This document shows positions 1 to 9,487 of a stretch of DNA of 64,000 nt, in pieces. The notes under the pieces are model-generated. The model was given only the letters and a program-made list of their open reading frames with translations. It was not told the origin of the DNA and did not search any database. This DNA comes from Burkholderia sp. 4M9327F10. Its GTDB lineage: Bacteria; Pseudomonadota; Gammaproteobacteria; Burkholderiales; Burkholderiaceae. Made by a program: the position numbers and the translations under genes. Positions within the stretch are counted from its first letter, which is position 1; every line of letters starts with the position of its first letter. The stretch spans positions 1 through 64,000 of the forward strand of contig NZ_SCNV01000015.1 of NCBI RefSeq assembly GCF_005503145.1, in the 5' to 3' direction.

Positions 1-196
1 CCCCCCTTTCCTCCACAGAGCGTATGCGGTATTAATCCGGCTTTCGCCGGGCTATCCCCCACTCCAGGACACGTTCCGATGTATTACTCACCCGTTCGCC
101 ACTCGCCACCAGGATTGCTCCCGTGCTGCCGTTCGACTTGCATGTGTAAGGCATGCCGCCAGCGTTCAATCTGAGCCAGGATCAAACTCTTCAGTT
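1..196 (-). rRNA. rrs: 16S ribosomal RNA, 5' end only (gene runs off the window)
   Basis: The reverse complement starts with AACTGAAGAGTTTGATCCTG and contains the universal 27F priming region, the GCAAGTCGAACGG stretch and helix 6-8 sequence ending near GGAGGAAAGGGGGG. The wording of the V1/V2 region is the Burkholderia/Paraburkholderia type. Only about the first 196 nucleotides of the roughly 1.5 kb gene are present. The mature 5' end is placed by analogy with E. coli and could be off by one or two bases. Confidence 0.97.
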
Positions 197-383
197 CAAT
201 TCCTGTTACTGTTTTCGGTCTCTTCCGAGACCGGTCGCTCACTCAACGTACTGACGATTGATTAACCTGTCCATAAGAACAGGAAAACCTTCCTTTCATT
301 ACTGTGTGAGACTTGATACTTTCGCTTGTACGCCAGACCCCGAAGGACCCGGCTCGCGTCGCCATCAAGCGCCCACACTTATC

Positions 384-404
384 GGCTGTTAATTTTTAAA
401 GATC
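384..404 (-). promoter_or_regulatory. boxA-like antitermination element in the rrn leader
   Basis: On the minus strand the leader reads GATCTTTAAAAATTAACAGC, close to the TGCTCTTTAACA boxA that loads NusB/NusE for rRNA antitermination. It lies about 190 bp before the mature 16S start and about 50 bp after the predicted transcription start. The leader between it and 16S (197-383) should hold the boxC/RNase III pairing strand, which I cannot verify without the 3' side of 16S. Confidence 0.7.
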
Positions 405-455
405 TTTCGCTCAGAAGCTCTGCTTTCTTCGCGTCCGTCATCAAACGGGAGGCGA

Positions 456-510
456 ATTATGCGATGCCCCCAGGGGGACGTCAAGCGTATTTGTGAAATT
501 ATTTTTTGCG
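456..510 (-). promoter_or_regulatory. rrn P1 promoter with UP element
   Basis: The minus strand carries -35 TTGACG (479-484) and -10 CATAAT (456-461) separated by exactly 17 bp. Just upstream of the -35 is an A/T-rich block (485-510, AAAAAATAATTTCAC), a likely UP element. The spacer is a GC-rich partial palindrome (CCCCCTGGGGG). Transcription would start near 448 and read into 16S. A G/C-rich discriminator follows the -10, as expected for a stringently controlled rRNA promoter. Confidence 0.88.
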
Positions 511-568
511 GCGCTTTAGCCACTGTTTAGGTCGTCTCGACGGGCACTTGTCAAGAGCTTAAGCAGAA

Positions 569-589
569 ATTTTCTTAAGTCAAGAAAAT
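569..589. repeat. A/T-rich inverted repeat upstream of the rrn promoter
   Basis: ATTTTCTT and AAGAAAAT are perfect 8-bp arms around a 5-base centre. The position, about 90 bp upstream of the -35, suits a nucleoid-protein (Fis-like) activator site, but that role is inference. Confidence 0.4.
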
Positions 590-651
590 CAATTTGCAGT
601 CCTACTAATAAATTCTTCAGGCGGATACGAATCTTTGCCATACCGCACAAG

Positions 652-680
652 CAAAAACGGCCGATCTTGCGATCGGCCGT
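652..680 (-). terminator. Intrinsic terminator of katG
   Basis: On the minus strand, 10-bp arms ACGGCCGATC and GATCGGCCGT surround a GCAA loop and are followed by TTTTTG. It lies 40 bp downstream of the katG stop and separates katG from the rrn promoter. The stem is perfect. Confidence 0.92.
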
Positions 681-720
681 CTTCTTTCAACGCTAGACCT
701 CTAAGACCGGACCTCCAAGG

Positions 721-2901
<2,181 letters not shown>

Positions 2902-3051
2902 GCGTTCTCTCCTTGAGATCGTTTTCACTCAACTACTTGGCTGAGCTTCAACTACTCAAATAAGTTTAGCGTCCGCGAAGCGTCCTTGAGCATTAATTCT
3001 TCTAAACGAACTGATAGCAAAGACAGGTGGCAATTCAAGGTGCAGTGCAAC

Positions 3052-3081
3052 AAAAAATACAAGGCCAGCGTGCTGCCGGCC
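3052..3081 (-). terminator. Intrinsic terminator after the di-haem peroxidase gene
   Basis: On the minus strand GGCCGGC and GCTGGCC pair (one G-U) around a short loop, followed by TTGTATTTTTTG. It starts only a few bases after the stop codon at 3089. Confidence 0.75.
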
Positions 3082-3088
3082 CGTCCGT

Positions 3089-4471
3089 TCATGAGCCCGC
3101 CGGCTTGTAGCCGTCGGTCAGCGTATTCAGGAACGCAACCACATCCTTGATTTCAGCCTCGTCGAGCGCTGGCTTGTCGCCGGGCTTACGATCGAAAGGC
3201 GGATCGGTATTCAGGTTGCTCCAGTAACGCTGCGGCAAATCATCGAACTTCTGCACCTTTCCTTTCACGACCGGGTAGAACTTCTCCGGATTCGTATCAC
3301 GCTCGGCATAAAAGCGCAGCACCTCATCAAGCGAGTGATAGATGCCATTGTGGAAGAAGCTCTTCTTCAACGCGACGTTGCGCAGTGTCGGCGTGCGGAA
3401 GATGCCGCAGAATTCGTCGCGTCCTTTCAGATCGGTACGCTCGGGCCCGCAAGCGCCGAGGTCGTAAAAGTGCGGATCGCGATTCACCGGCAGCGCACGG
3501 TTGCGCGGCACGCCAATCGCAATCAGGCCGAAATCGCTGAATTGCGGCGGTGCACCGCTCATCGTGCGCTGGCTGATGTGGCAGCTTGCGCAATTGCCCT
3601 TCTTTTCGTCATTGAAGACCTGCAGGCCGTGAAGTTCGGCTGCGCTCAGTTGCGCCTTACCCGCCAGATACGCATCGTACTTACTGGTGTACGGATAGAA
3701 GATTTCAGGCGTCTGCTCGAAAGTCTCGAGCGCTTGCAGCACGGCCTTGAAGGTGGCGTCGTCACTATCGAAAATGTGCGCACCGAAAGCCGCGCGGAAC
3801 GCATCAGCGTATGGCGCGGCCTTCACTGCCGCCGTGATCTTCGCCGGCGTGCTGCCCATTTCAAACGACGACAGAAGCGGAATGCGCGCCTGGTCCGAGC
3901 CACGGTCGACCCGCCCGTCCCACGTCAAACCGCCGGTCGGCCCGGCATCAATGCTTTCGTCGCCGTCGTCATCCGACTCGTGATAGTGCTCGCTAAACGC
4001 CGGCACCGATTGCAGATACTTGAGCGTCGGCGCAGCACGGTGGCCACTGCGGCGCATGTCGCTGCCACCCAACTGCACAGAGAGCGAATTAGCGGGCGAA
4101 AACCCGTGCTCCGGACTGTGACACGACACACAGGCCAGCTTGCCCGAACCGGACAGCGACGCATCGAAGAACATCTGCTTGCCGAGCGCGCCCATCTGAC
4201 GAACCGACTCGTAAACCTGCGCGCGAGTCTGTCCGCCGTCATGTGCAGCCGTCTGCACGACGAAGCCCTCTGTAGGTGCCGCCGCGACCGGCGGCACTGC
4301 GGCAGACGAAGCGCCCACGGCGCTGGATACTGCCGGCGCCCCGGCATCGCAAGCCGCCAACGTCATTGCCGCGGCGATTGCCAGTGCCGCTTGAAGCCCG
4401 CCTGCCCGGACGCAAAGCCGCACCGCCGGCCAAACCAAGGCTCTTTGAATCCACGTAAGACGAGGCCGCAT
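3089..4471 (-). CDS. Di-haem cytochrome c peroxidase (MauG/CcpA family), predicted lipoprotein
   Basis: 460 aa. Two c-type haem motifs are visible, CVSCH at about residues 114-118 and CASCH at 294-298, as in bacterial di-haem peroxidases that reduce H2O2 in the periplasm or act as MauG-like oxidases. The N-terminus has a hydrophobic stretch ending in LAAC (Cys41), a lipobox, then a low-complexity Ala/Pro linker to about residue 68, so the enzyme is probably tethered to a membrane facing the periplasm. FFHNGIYHSLDEVLRFY near residue 385 is typical of the family. No strong Shine-Dalgarno is seen before the start. It is divergent from the acid phosphatase-like gene at 4688, a pairing that suggests a shared function. 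The physiological electron donor is unknown. Confidence 0.88.
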   Translation of the reverse strand: MRPRLTWIQRALVWPAVRLCVRAGGLQAALAIAAAMTLAACDAGAPAVSSAVGASSAAVPPVAAAPTEGFVVQTAAHDGGQTRAQVYESVRQMGALGKQMFFDASLSGSGKLACVSCHSPEHGFSPANSLSVQLGGSDMRRSGHRAAPTLKYLQSVPAFSEHYHESDDDGDESIDAGPTGGLTWDGRVDRGSDQARIPLLSSFEMGSTPAKITAAVKAAPYADAFRAAFGAHIFDSDDATFKAVLQALETFEQTPEIFYPYTSKYDAYLAGKAQLSAAELHGLQVFNDEKKGNCASCHISQRTMSGAPPQFSDFGLIAIGVPRNRALPVNRDPHFYDLGACGPERTDLKGRDEFCGIFRTPTLRNVALKKSFFHNGIYHSLDEVLRFYAERDTNPEKFYPVVKGKVQKFDDLPQRYWSNLNTDPPFDRKPGDKPALDEAEIKDVVAFLNTLTDGYKPAGS

Positions 4472-4687
4472 AGAAATGGTGTGAGGTAGCCATGTTGAAG
4501 CCCGCGATAGTATTTCTTATGCGTTACTTATATATGACAATTTCCATACGCGTAGATCTTCGTAGAATGTAATTTGTAATAAATTACATTTTCCTGTCAA
4601 ATTTGCTCCCCAGAATCTCGCACGCGGCCATTCGAGCAGGTACTGCGCACGGCCCGTCCCCAACGCGAGAGAGAGTGAACACACACA

Positions 4688-6265
4688 ATGGATAAAAGAA
4701 TGATCTGCGCGATACCTATCGCGATCGCCACGCTAGCGAGCCTTTACGCGTGCGGAGGCAGCGGCGTGACCCAACCGGACATCACGGCCATCAAAACGGT
4801 GGTGGTGATTTACGCGGAGAACCGCAGCTTCGACAATCTGTACGGCAACTTTCCTGGCGCCAACGGCCTTTCGAACGTCACGGCCGCCAGCGCGAAACAG
4901 GTGGACCGCGACGGCTCCACCCTCGCGACGCTGCCAACCATATGGAACGGTCTGACGCAAACCGGCGTCACGCCCGTCGTAACGCAGGCAATGACCGCCA
5001 ACTTGCCGAATAGCCCGTTCGCCATCGACGACCCAAACGGTTTCAACACACCGATCAGCGCCACGACGCGCGACCTGTATCACCGGTTCTACGAGAATCA
5101 GATGCAAATCGACGGCGGCAAGAACGACAAGTTTGCAGCGTGGGCCGACTCGGGCGGTCTCGTCATGGGCCACTACACGCTCAACGCCAACAAGCTGCCG
5201 CTGTGGAAGATCGCCCAGCAATACACGCTGGCCGACAACTTCTTCATGGGTGCGTTTGGCGGCTCGTTCCTGAACCACCAGTGGCTGATCTGTGCGTGCA
5301 CGCCGACTTACCCGAACGCGAACACGAGTCCGGCATCGGGCTTGATCTCGGCAGTAGAGAGCGACGGCGTGACGCTCAAGGTCGCCACCAATTCGCCGGC
5401 CTCCGCGCTGAGTGGACCGCCTAAATATGTCCTCTCAGGCAATCTGACGCCGGATTTCTACGCGATCAACACGATGCAGCCGCCGTATCAGCCGAGCGGC
5501 AACAAGGCGGCGACCGGCGGCGACGCGAACCTGGCCGATCCTGGCGCAGCCACCACGCTGCCGCCGCAAACCCAGCAACACATTGGCGATCTGCTGAACA
5601 ACGCTAATGTTTCCTGGGCGTGGTACGGCGGGGCCTGGGGCGCGGCGGTGTCCGCCGCGCAAAGCGGCACATCGGGTGTGATCTACGGAGCAAACCTGAC
5701 GGCTCCGAATTTCCAGCCGCACCACCAGCCGTTCAACTACTTCGCCGATCTCGCGCCGGGCACCGCAAACCGGACGCAACACCTGCTCGACGGCGGTCTG
5801 GCCGGTTCGGAGTTCATCAAGGCAATCGATGCCGGGACGCTGCCGCAAGTATCGTTCTATAAGCCGCAGGGCAATCTAAATGAGCATGCGGGTTACACCG
5901 ATGTCGCCTCGGGCGACCAGCATATTGCGGATCTGATCTCGCATCTGCAGAAGAGCCCGCAGTGGAACAACATGCTTGTGGTTGTCACATACGATGAAAA
6001 TGGCGGCTTCTGGGATCACGTCGCGCCTCCAAAGGGTGACCGTTGGGGCCCCGGCACGCGAATCCCGGCGCTGATCATTTCGCCGTATGCGAAGAAAGGT
6101 TACGTCGATCACACGCAGTACGACACGACGTCGATCCTGCGCTTCATCACGCACCGCTTCTCTCTGCCGACGCTGCCGGGTCTCGCGGCACGTGACGCTG
6201 CGCTGGCGAGCAATGGCGCTGCGCCGATGGGCGATCTGACGGCTGCGCTGGAGATCAGGCAGTAA
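4688..6265 (+). CDS. AcpA/phospholipase C-type phosphoesterase, predicted lipoprotein
   Basis: 525 aa. Exported phosphoesterase of the phosphoesterase (PF04185) family, which includes AcpA acid phosphatase and non-haemolytic phospholipase C. The metal-binding start motif is VVVIYAENRSFDNLYG (residues about 37-52). The late motifs VVVTYDENGGFWDHVAPP and GPGTRIPALIISPYA are also present. The N-terminus carries a hydrophobic signal ending LYAC (lipobox), so it is probably anchored to a membrane outside the cytoplasm. It likely releases phosphate from organic phosphates, and substrate choice (phosphomonoester or phospholipid) cannot be read from sequence. Divergent from the di-haem peroxidase across a 216-bp A/T-rich gap. 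Confidence 0.88.
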   Translation: MDKRMICAIPIAIATLASLYACGGSGVTQPDITAIKTVVVIYAENRSFDNLYGNFPGANGLSNVTAASAKQVDRDGSTLATLPTIWNGLTQTGVTPVVTQAMTANLPNSPFAIDDPNGFNTPISATTRDLYHRFYENQMQIDGGKNDKFAAWADSGGLVMGHYTLNANKLPLWKIAQQYTLADNFFMGAFGGSFLNHQWLICACTPTYPNANTSPASGLISAVESDGVTLKVATNSPASALSGPPKYVLSGNLTPDFYAINTMQPPYQPSGNKAATGGDANLADPGAATTLPPQTQQHIGDLLNNANVSWAWYGGAWGAAVSAAQSGTSGVIYGANLTAPNFQPHHQPFNYFADLAPGTANRTQHLLDGGLAGSEFIKAIDAGTLPQVSFYKPQGNLNEHAGYTDVASGDQHIADLISHLQKSPQWNNMLVVVTYDENGGFWDHVAPPKGDRWGPGTRIPALIISPYAKKGYVDHTQYDTTSILRFITHRFSLPTLPGLAARDAALASNGAAPMGDLTAALEIRQ

Positions 6266-6300
6266 GCGGTTCCTGATAGGAACCCAAAAACAGCGGGGGA

Positions 6301-6324
6301 CGCGATGGCTGAAAAGCCATCGCG
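6301..6324. terminator. Perfect hairpin after the phosphoesterase gene
   Basis: CGCGATGGCT and AGCCATCGCG form a perfect 10-bp stem with a GAAA tetraloop, 36 bp after the stop at 6265. There is no U-tract, so it may be a 3'-end stabiliser or a Rho-assisted stop rather than a classical intrinsic terminator. Confidence 0.5.
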
Positions 6325-6830
6325 ATCGCTCGACGCAACACCGCTGACTCCTGGGCCCCCTTCCGTCTCAGGATTGCGACGTATTTTTCGGCGCTATACG
6401 TCTTACTGATTGTCACTTCCCCGTGCCGGGGATTTTCGCAACCTCCCGCCTAACCCTTGCGCGTCGCACGTGCCGTGACGTTATGGCGTCACTCGGGTCT
6501 TCGATCAACACGTATTTTCAGCCAGACCAGGCTTCCGGCGTGTATCGATTGCGAAACGTTGGCGGCAACCCGGCACTCGTCGATCCAACCGCGCATCGAG
6601 CATCCTCGCAAATCAAGCGCTCTCACGCACATGGCACGGCCATTGCAATATGGTCCGCACGATCTCACTTTACGCGGCCGCGTGAAGATCTGTGCAAGCC
6701 ATAGCAGCAGAACCAAAGTTCGCACGCGTGATCACGACAAGGAAATATGTGTGAGAACAGAGGGACACGAAATCTTTCTCTCGACGAACTCTCACATATT
6801 TCGCATTCCATATTAATTGCCGAATTTAAG
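6325..6830. other. Non-coding stretch between the phosphoesterase and DUF2844 genes
   Basis: About 500 bp in which I recognise no protein gene: the short open frames on both strands have no credible start or family features. It should contain the promoter and a long leader for the DUF2844-DUF3443 pair. The last 60 bp are A/T-rich. Confidence 0.5.
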
Positions 6831-6845
6831 GGAGAGTAACTCTCC
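6831..6845 (+). promoter_or_regulatory. Ribosome-binding site inside a small hairpin
   Basis: GGAGAG (6831-6836) is the Shine-Dalgarno for the ATG at 6846. It is followed by TAA and then its exact complement CTCTCC (6840-6845), which abuts the start codon. Folding would bury the ribosome-binding site in a 6-bp stem with a 3-base loop. Confidence 0.55.
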
Positions 6846-7331
6846 ATGGCCTTCCTATTCTTCGTCCGCCCGGACAATCTGCTGCGTCATACGGGCATTG
6901 CCTGCCTGGTGTTCGTGGCAAGTCATCTGCTTTCGATGCCAGCACATGCAACGTTAGGGCAAAACATCAACACCACCGCCGGCGATCCGTTATGGACGCA
7001 TGCCGTTACGCACACCGTCAGCCAGCGAGCAGGCTACGTCATGCACCTCATTACGTTCCCGTCAGGCACGGTGGTACGTGAGTATGTGTCACTCAGCGGC
7101 ATGGTGTTCGGCGTGGCGTGGGAAGGGCCCACCCTCCCGGATTTGAGGACGGCTCTTGGCGCTGCTTTCGATCAATACATTGCGGCCACTGCCACGCGCC
7201 GTGCCACGCCACTCGCGGTATCCCAAAGCGATCTGGTGATTGTCTCGACTGGCCATTTACGCGCGTTCGCCGGCCATGCTTATCTTCCTCTGGCTGCGCC
7301 CGCCGGCATCGATATCAGCGTTGTCCAATAG
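6846..7331 (+). CDS. DUF2844 family exported protein
   Basis: 161 aa. A hydrophobic N-terminus with a likely signal peptide ends near PAHA (about residue 35). The sequence then matches the pattern of the DUF2844 family found mainly in Burkholderiaceae: a repeated request for conserved Gly/Tyr/Val positions such as YVMHLITFPSGTVVREYVSLSGMVFGVAW. Function is unknown. The next gene (DUF3443) starts 10 bp after the stop, so the two are almost certainly cotranscribed, and the pair recurs as neighbours in related genomes as far as I recall. Location is predicted periplasm or outer surface. Confidence 0.85.
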   Translation: MAFLFFVRPDNLLRHTGIACLVFVASHLLSMPAHATLGQNINTTAGDPLWTHAVTHTVSQRAGYVMHLITFPSGTVVREYVSLSGMVFGVAWEGPTLPDLRTALGAAFDQYIAATATRRATPLAVSQSDLVIVSTGHLRAFAGHAYLPLAAPAGIDISVVQ

Positions 7332-7341
7332 CGAGGCGATC

Positions 7342-8598
7342 ATGTGTGACGAACGTTCGTTTCTCACGACCGTGCTTGGGATCTTCGTCGCCCTGCTCCT
7401 AACGGCATGCGGCGGCGGGAACAGCTCAGGCGAGGGTTCGTCCAGCGCTTCGACCCCGGCACAGTCGGCCACGAGCAGTTCTCCCTCGCCGTCGCTGTTA
7501 GCCTCTAATGCCACAGCGGTCGCGGTCGATTTCGGCGTGGTCGGCGTGCCGAATATGCCTTTCGTTAGTGTCACCGTCTGTGCGCCGGGTACGGCACAGT
7601 GCCAAACCATCGATCACGTGCTGGTCGATACCGGCTCGTGGGGGTTGCGCGTGTTCGCGTCGCAACTGCCGTCTTCAGTGACGCTTCCGCAGGAGCAGGA
7701 TGCCTCGGCTAATCCACTCGCCGAGTGCATGCAGTTCTTCGATGGTTATACGTGGGGTTCGGTGCGGCTCGCGGACGTGCAGATCGGCGACGAAAAAGCG
7801 GCCTCGCTGCCGGTCCAGGTGATCGATCCGAACTACAGCGCCGTGCCGTCGGATTGCAGCAGCGTGGGCGCGTCGCGCAATACTCCCGCCGCGCTGGCTG
7901 CCAACGGCGTGCTCGGCATTGGCGTGTTCAAGCACGACTGCGGACCAGCCTGCGCGCAGCAGGCGGTGCCGGCAACGTACTACGGTTGTGCAGGAACGAC
8001 CTGCACGTCGCTCGCGTTGGCCGAGGATCTGCAGGTTGCAAATCCGATCCCCTACTTCGCCACCGATAACAACGGCTCGGTCCTCATGCTGCCGGCGGTA
8101 ACGGCGAGCGGTGAGCCTTCGCTGACGGGGCAACTGGTATTCGGCATCGGCACGCAGAGCAATAACGGCCTGGGGAGCGCCCAGGTGATCGGCGTCAATT
8201 CGACCAACGGGACTTTCTCGACGGTGCAAAACGGCGCAACCTATACAAAAAGCATCATGGACAGCGGCTCGACTGGCCTGTTCTTCCAGACCAGTACACT
8301 GCCAACCTGTGCGAGTCCGAACAACGCTTACTACTGTCCGGCATCGCCTGAGCAGTTAAGCGCGTTAATTGAAGGGGTGAACGGCGCCAACGTTGTGGTG
8401 TCGTTCGACGTGGGCAATGCGACGACGCTGTCGCAGACCTATGGCGGTGACTCCGTGATGCCGTTGCTCGCCGGACCGGCGTACGTCACCTCGGCCATCT
8501 TCGACTGGGGCTTGCCGTTCTTCTACGGCCGCAATATCTACACGGCCGTCGAACAGTGTCCCACACCCGGTGGTACGGGTCCCTATGTCGCGTACTGA
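7342..8598 (+). CDS. DUF3443 family lipoprotein
   Basis: 418 aa. I start at the ATG at 7342 because GAGGCGAT lies just upstream and the protein then has a classic lipoprotein signal (LLLTAC, Cys about 21) followed by a Gly/Ser/Thr-rich linker. An upstream in-frame ATG at 7240 would lie inside the DUF2844 gene. The body contains DTGSWGLRVF near residue 97 and a second MDSGSTGLFF near residue 305, each resembling the aspartic-protease D-T/S-G motif. This retropepsin-like look is suggestive, but enzymatic activity is unproven. Function unknown. Confidence 0.85.
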   Translation: MCDERSFLTTVLGIFVALLLTACGGGNSSGEGSSSASTPAQSATSSSPSPSLLASNATAVAVDFGVVGVPNMPFVSVTVCAPGTAQCQTIDHVLVDTGSWGLRVFASQLPSSVTLPQEQDASANPLAECMQFFDGYTWGSVRLADVQIGDEKAASLPVQVIDPNYSAVPSDCSSVGASRNTPAALAANGVLGIGVFKHDCGPACAQQAVPATYYGCAGTTCTSLALAEDLQVANPIPYFATDNNGSVLMLPAVTASGEPSLTGQLVFGIGTQSNNGLGSAQVIGVNSTNGTFSTVQNGATYTKSIMDSGSTGLFFQTSTLPTCASPNNAYYCPASPEQLSALIEGVNGANVVVSFDVGNATTLSQTYGGDSVMPLLAGPAYVTSAIFDWGLPFFYGRNIYTAVEQCPTPGGTGPYVAY

Positions 8599-8609
8599 CA
8601 CTGTGCTCA

Positions 8610-8864
8610 TCAGCGAAACAAGGCGGCAAAAAGCAAAATGGCGCCGGCCGGAAGCACAATGACAGCCCCCCAACCCATTAGCTTCGCCGCACCTTCCAAG
8701 GCAACACCGAGTGTGCTGCTCGCATGTCGGGGGGTGTACTCCGGACCAAACATCCTGTTGAAATGTTCGGTCACGGTCCACACCGCGCAGACGAACTTCA
8801 AGAAGACGTAGACAGCAACCCACGCAATACAAAAGGTAAAAAGCGTTGAAGAAGCGATAGTCAT
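8610..8864 (-). CDS. Small two-segment membrane protein
   Basis: 84 aa with hydrophobic segments at about residues 8-29 and 63-82 separated by a polar stretch. It is convergent with the DUF3443 gene (11 bp between stops). I prefer the ATG at 8864 (MTIASSTLF) over the one at 8885, though neither has a strong Shine-Dalgarno. Sequence and layout resemble the small protein at 44914-45171: CIAWVAVY against CFAWVLVY near the N-terminus, and a LPxG segment near the C-terminus. Function unknown. Confidence 0.55.
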   Translation of the reverse strand: MTIASSTLFTFCIAWVAVYVFLKFVCAVWTVTEHFNRMFGPEYTPRHASSTLGVALEGAAKLMGWGAVIVLPAGAILLFAALFR

Positions 8865-9487
8865 ACCGGCCCCATGCCGTTCCATTGCTCGTCAGATTCA
8901 ACCGAGTCGGCGCATTGCCCTGTCGGCACCTGGAATCGATTGCGCCCAGCGCGGAATATCTCATGTTTCATCTTTGGGCGTTTGCCAAAACCGTGAAAGA
9001 TTCCGCCATCGCGTGAAGAGAGAAACCAGAAAAGAATCCCCTCCCGGCGAACTGTAGTCGCCAACTTCAGGTCGCATTCCGACACTCGATGGCGGAATAC
9101 TTAATCGTTCTATAGGATCGATTTCATCGACTAGAAGTCCTCAATAAGAACCCGCATATTGCAACAGCCTATCGAGGTAGTGCGGCATCAAAAGATAGTA
9201 AAGCAGCGACGAGTGACACGCGCCGCCTGAGCCCTTTCTATAGGAAGTGCCGGGTACCCGACGCGCGGCAGGCATGGGATGCACCGGCCCAATCAGTGAG
9301 GCGCAGCGTTTCAACTTCCGGACCGCGTAGCCGCCGGACGAGCGGGAACCGTCGTGGCCGCTCCCTCTTCCATAGCGTCAATCAGGTCATCGCGACAACG
9401 CTCACATGCGTCCCGTTGAGGTGCGGCAAAGCGCATTCAACGGAGCGCTGGAACGAACCAGCTCATCACCAAAAGGGATCCAGCACA
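8865..9487. other. Non-coding stretch upstream of the YjbH gene
   Basis: About 620 bp. No convincing gene is seen: a 74-codon minus-strand frame (8861-9085) overlaps the small membrane protein and has no family features. The sequence TTCTATAGGA occurs twice (about 9109 and 9236). If the YjbH gene really starts at its upstream ATG (9296), the gap is shorter, but that extension has no signal peptide logic. Confidence 0.45.

Noticed and set aside
3335..4489. 384-codon plus-strand frame opposite the di-haem peroxidase
   Set aside because: Arg-rich shadow of a clear haem protein; no start signal or recognised domain.
4507..4540. Sigma-70 promoter for the di-haem peroxidase using TTGTCA near 4535
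   Set aside because: No acceptable -10 lies 16-18 bp downstream, so only the shared 13-base sequence with 14.04 kb is noted.
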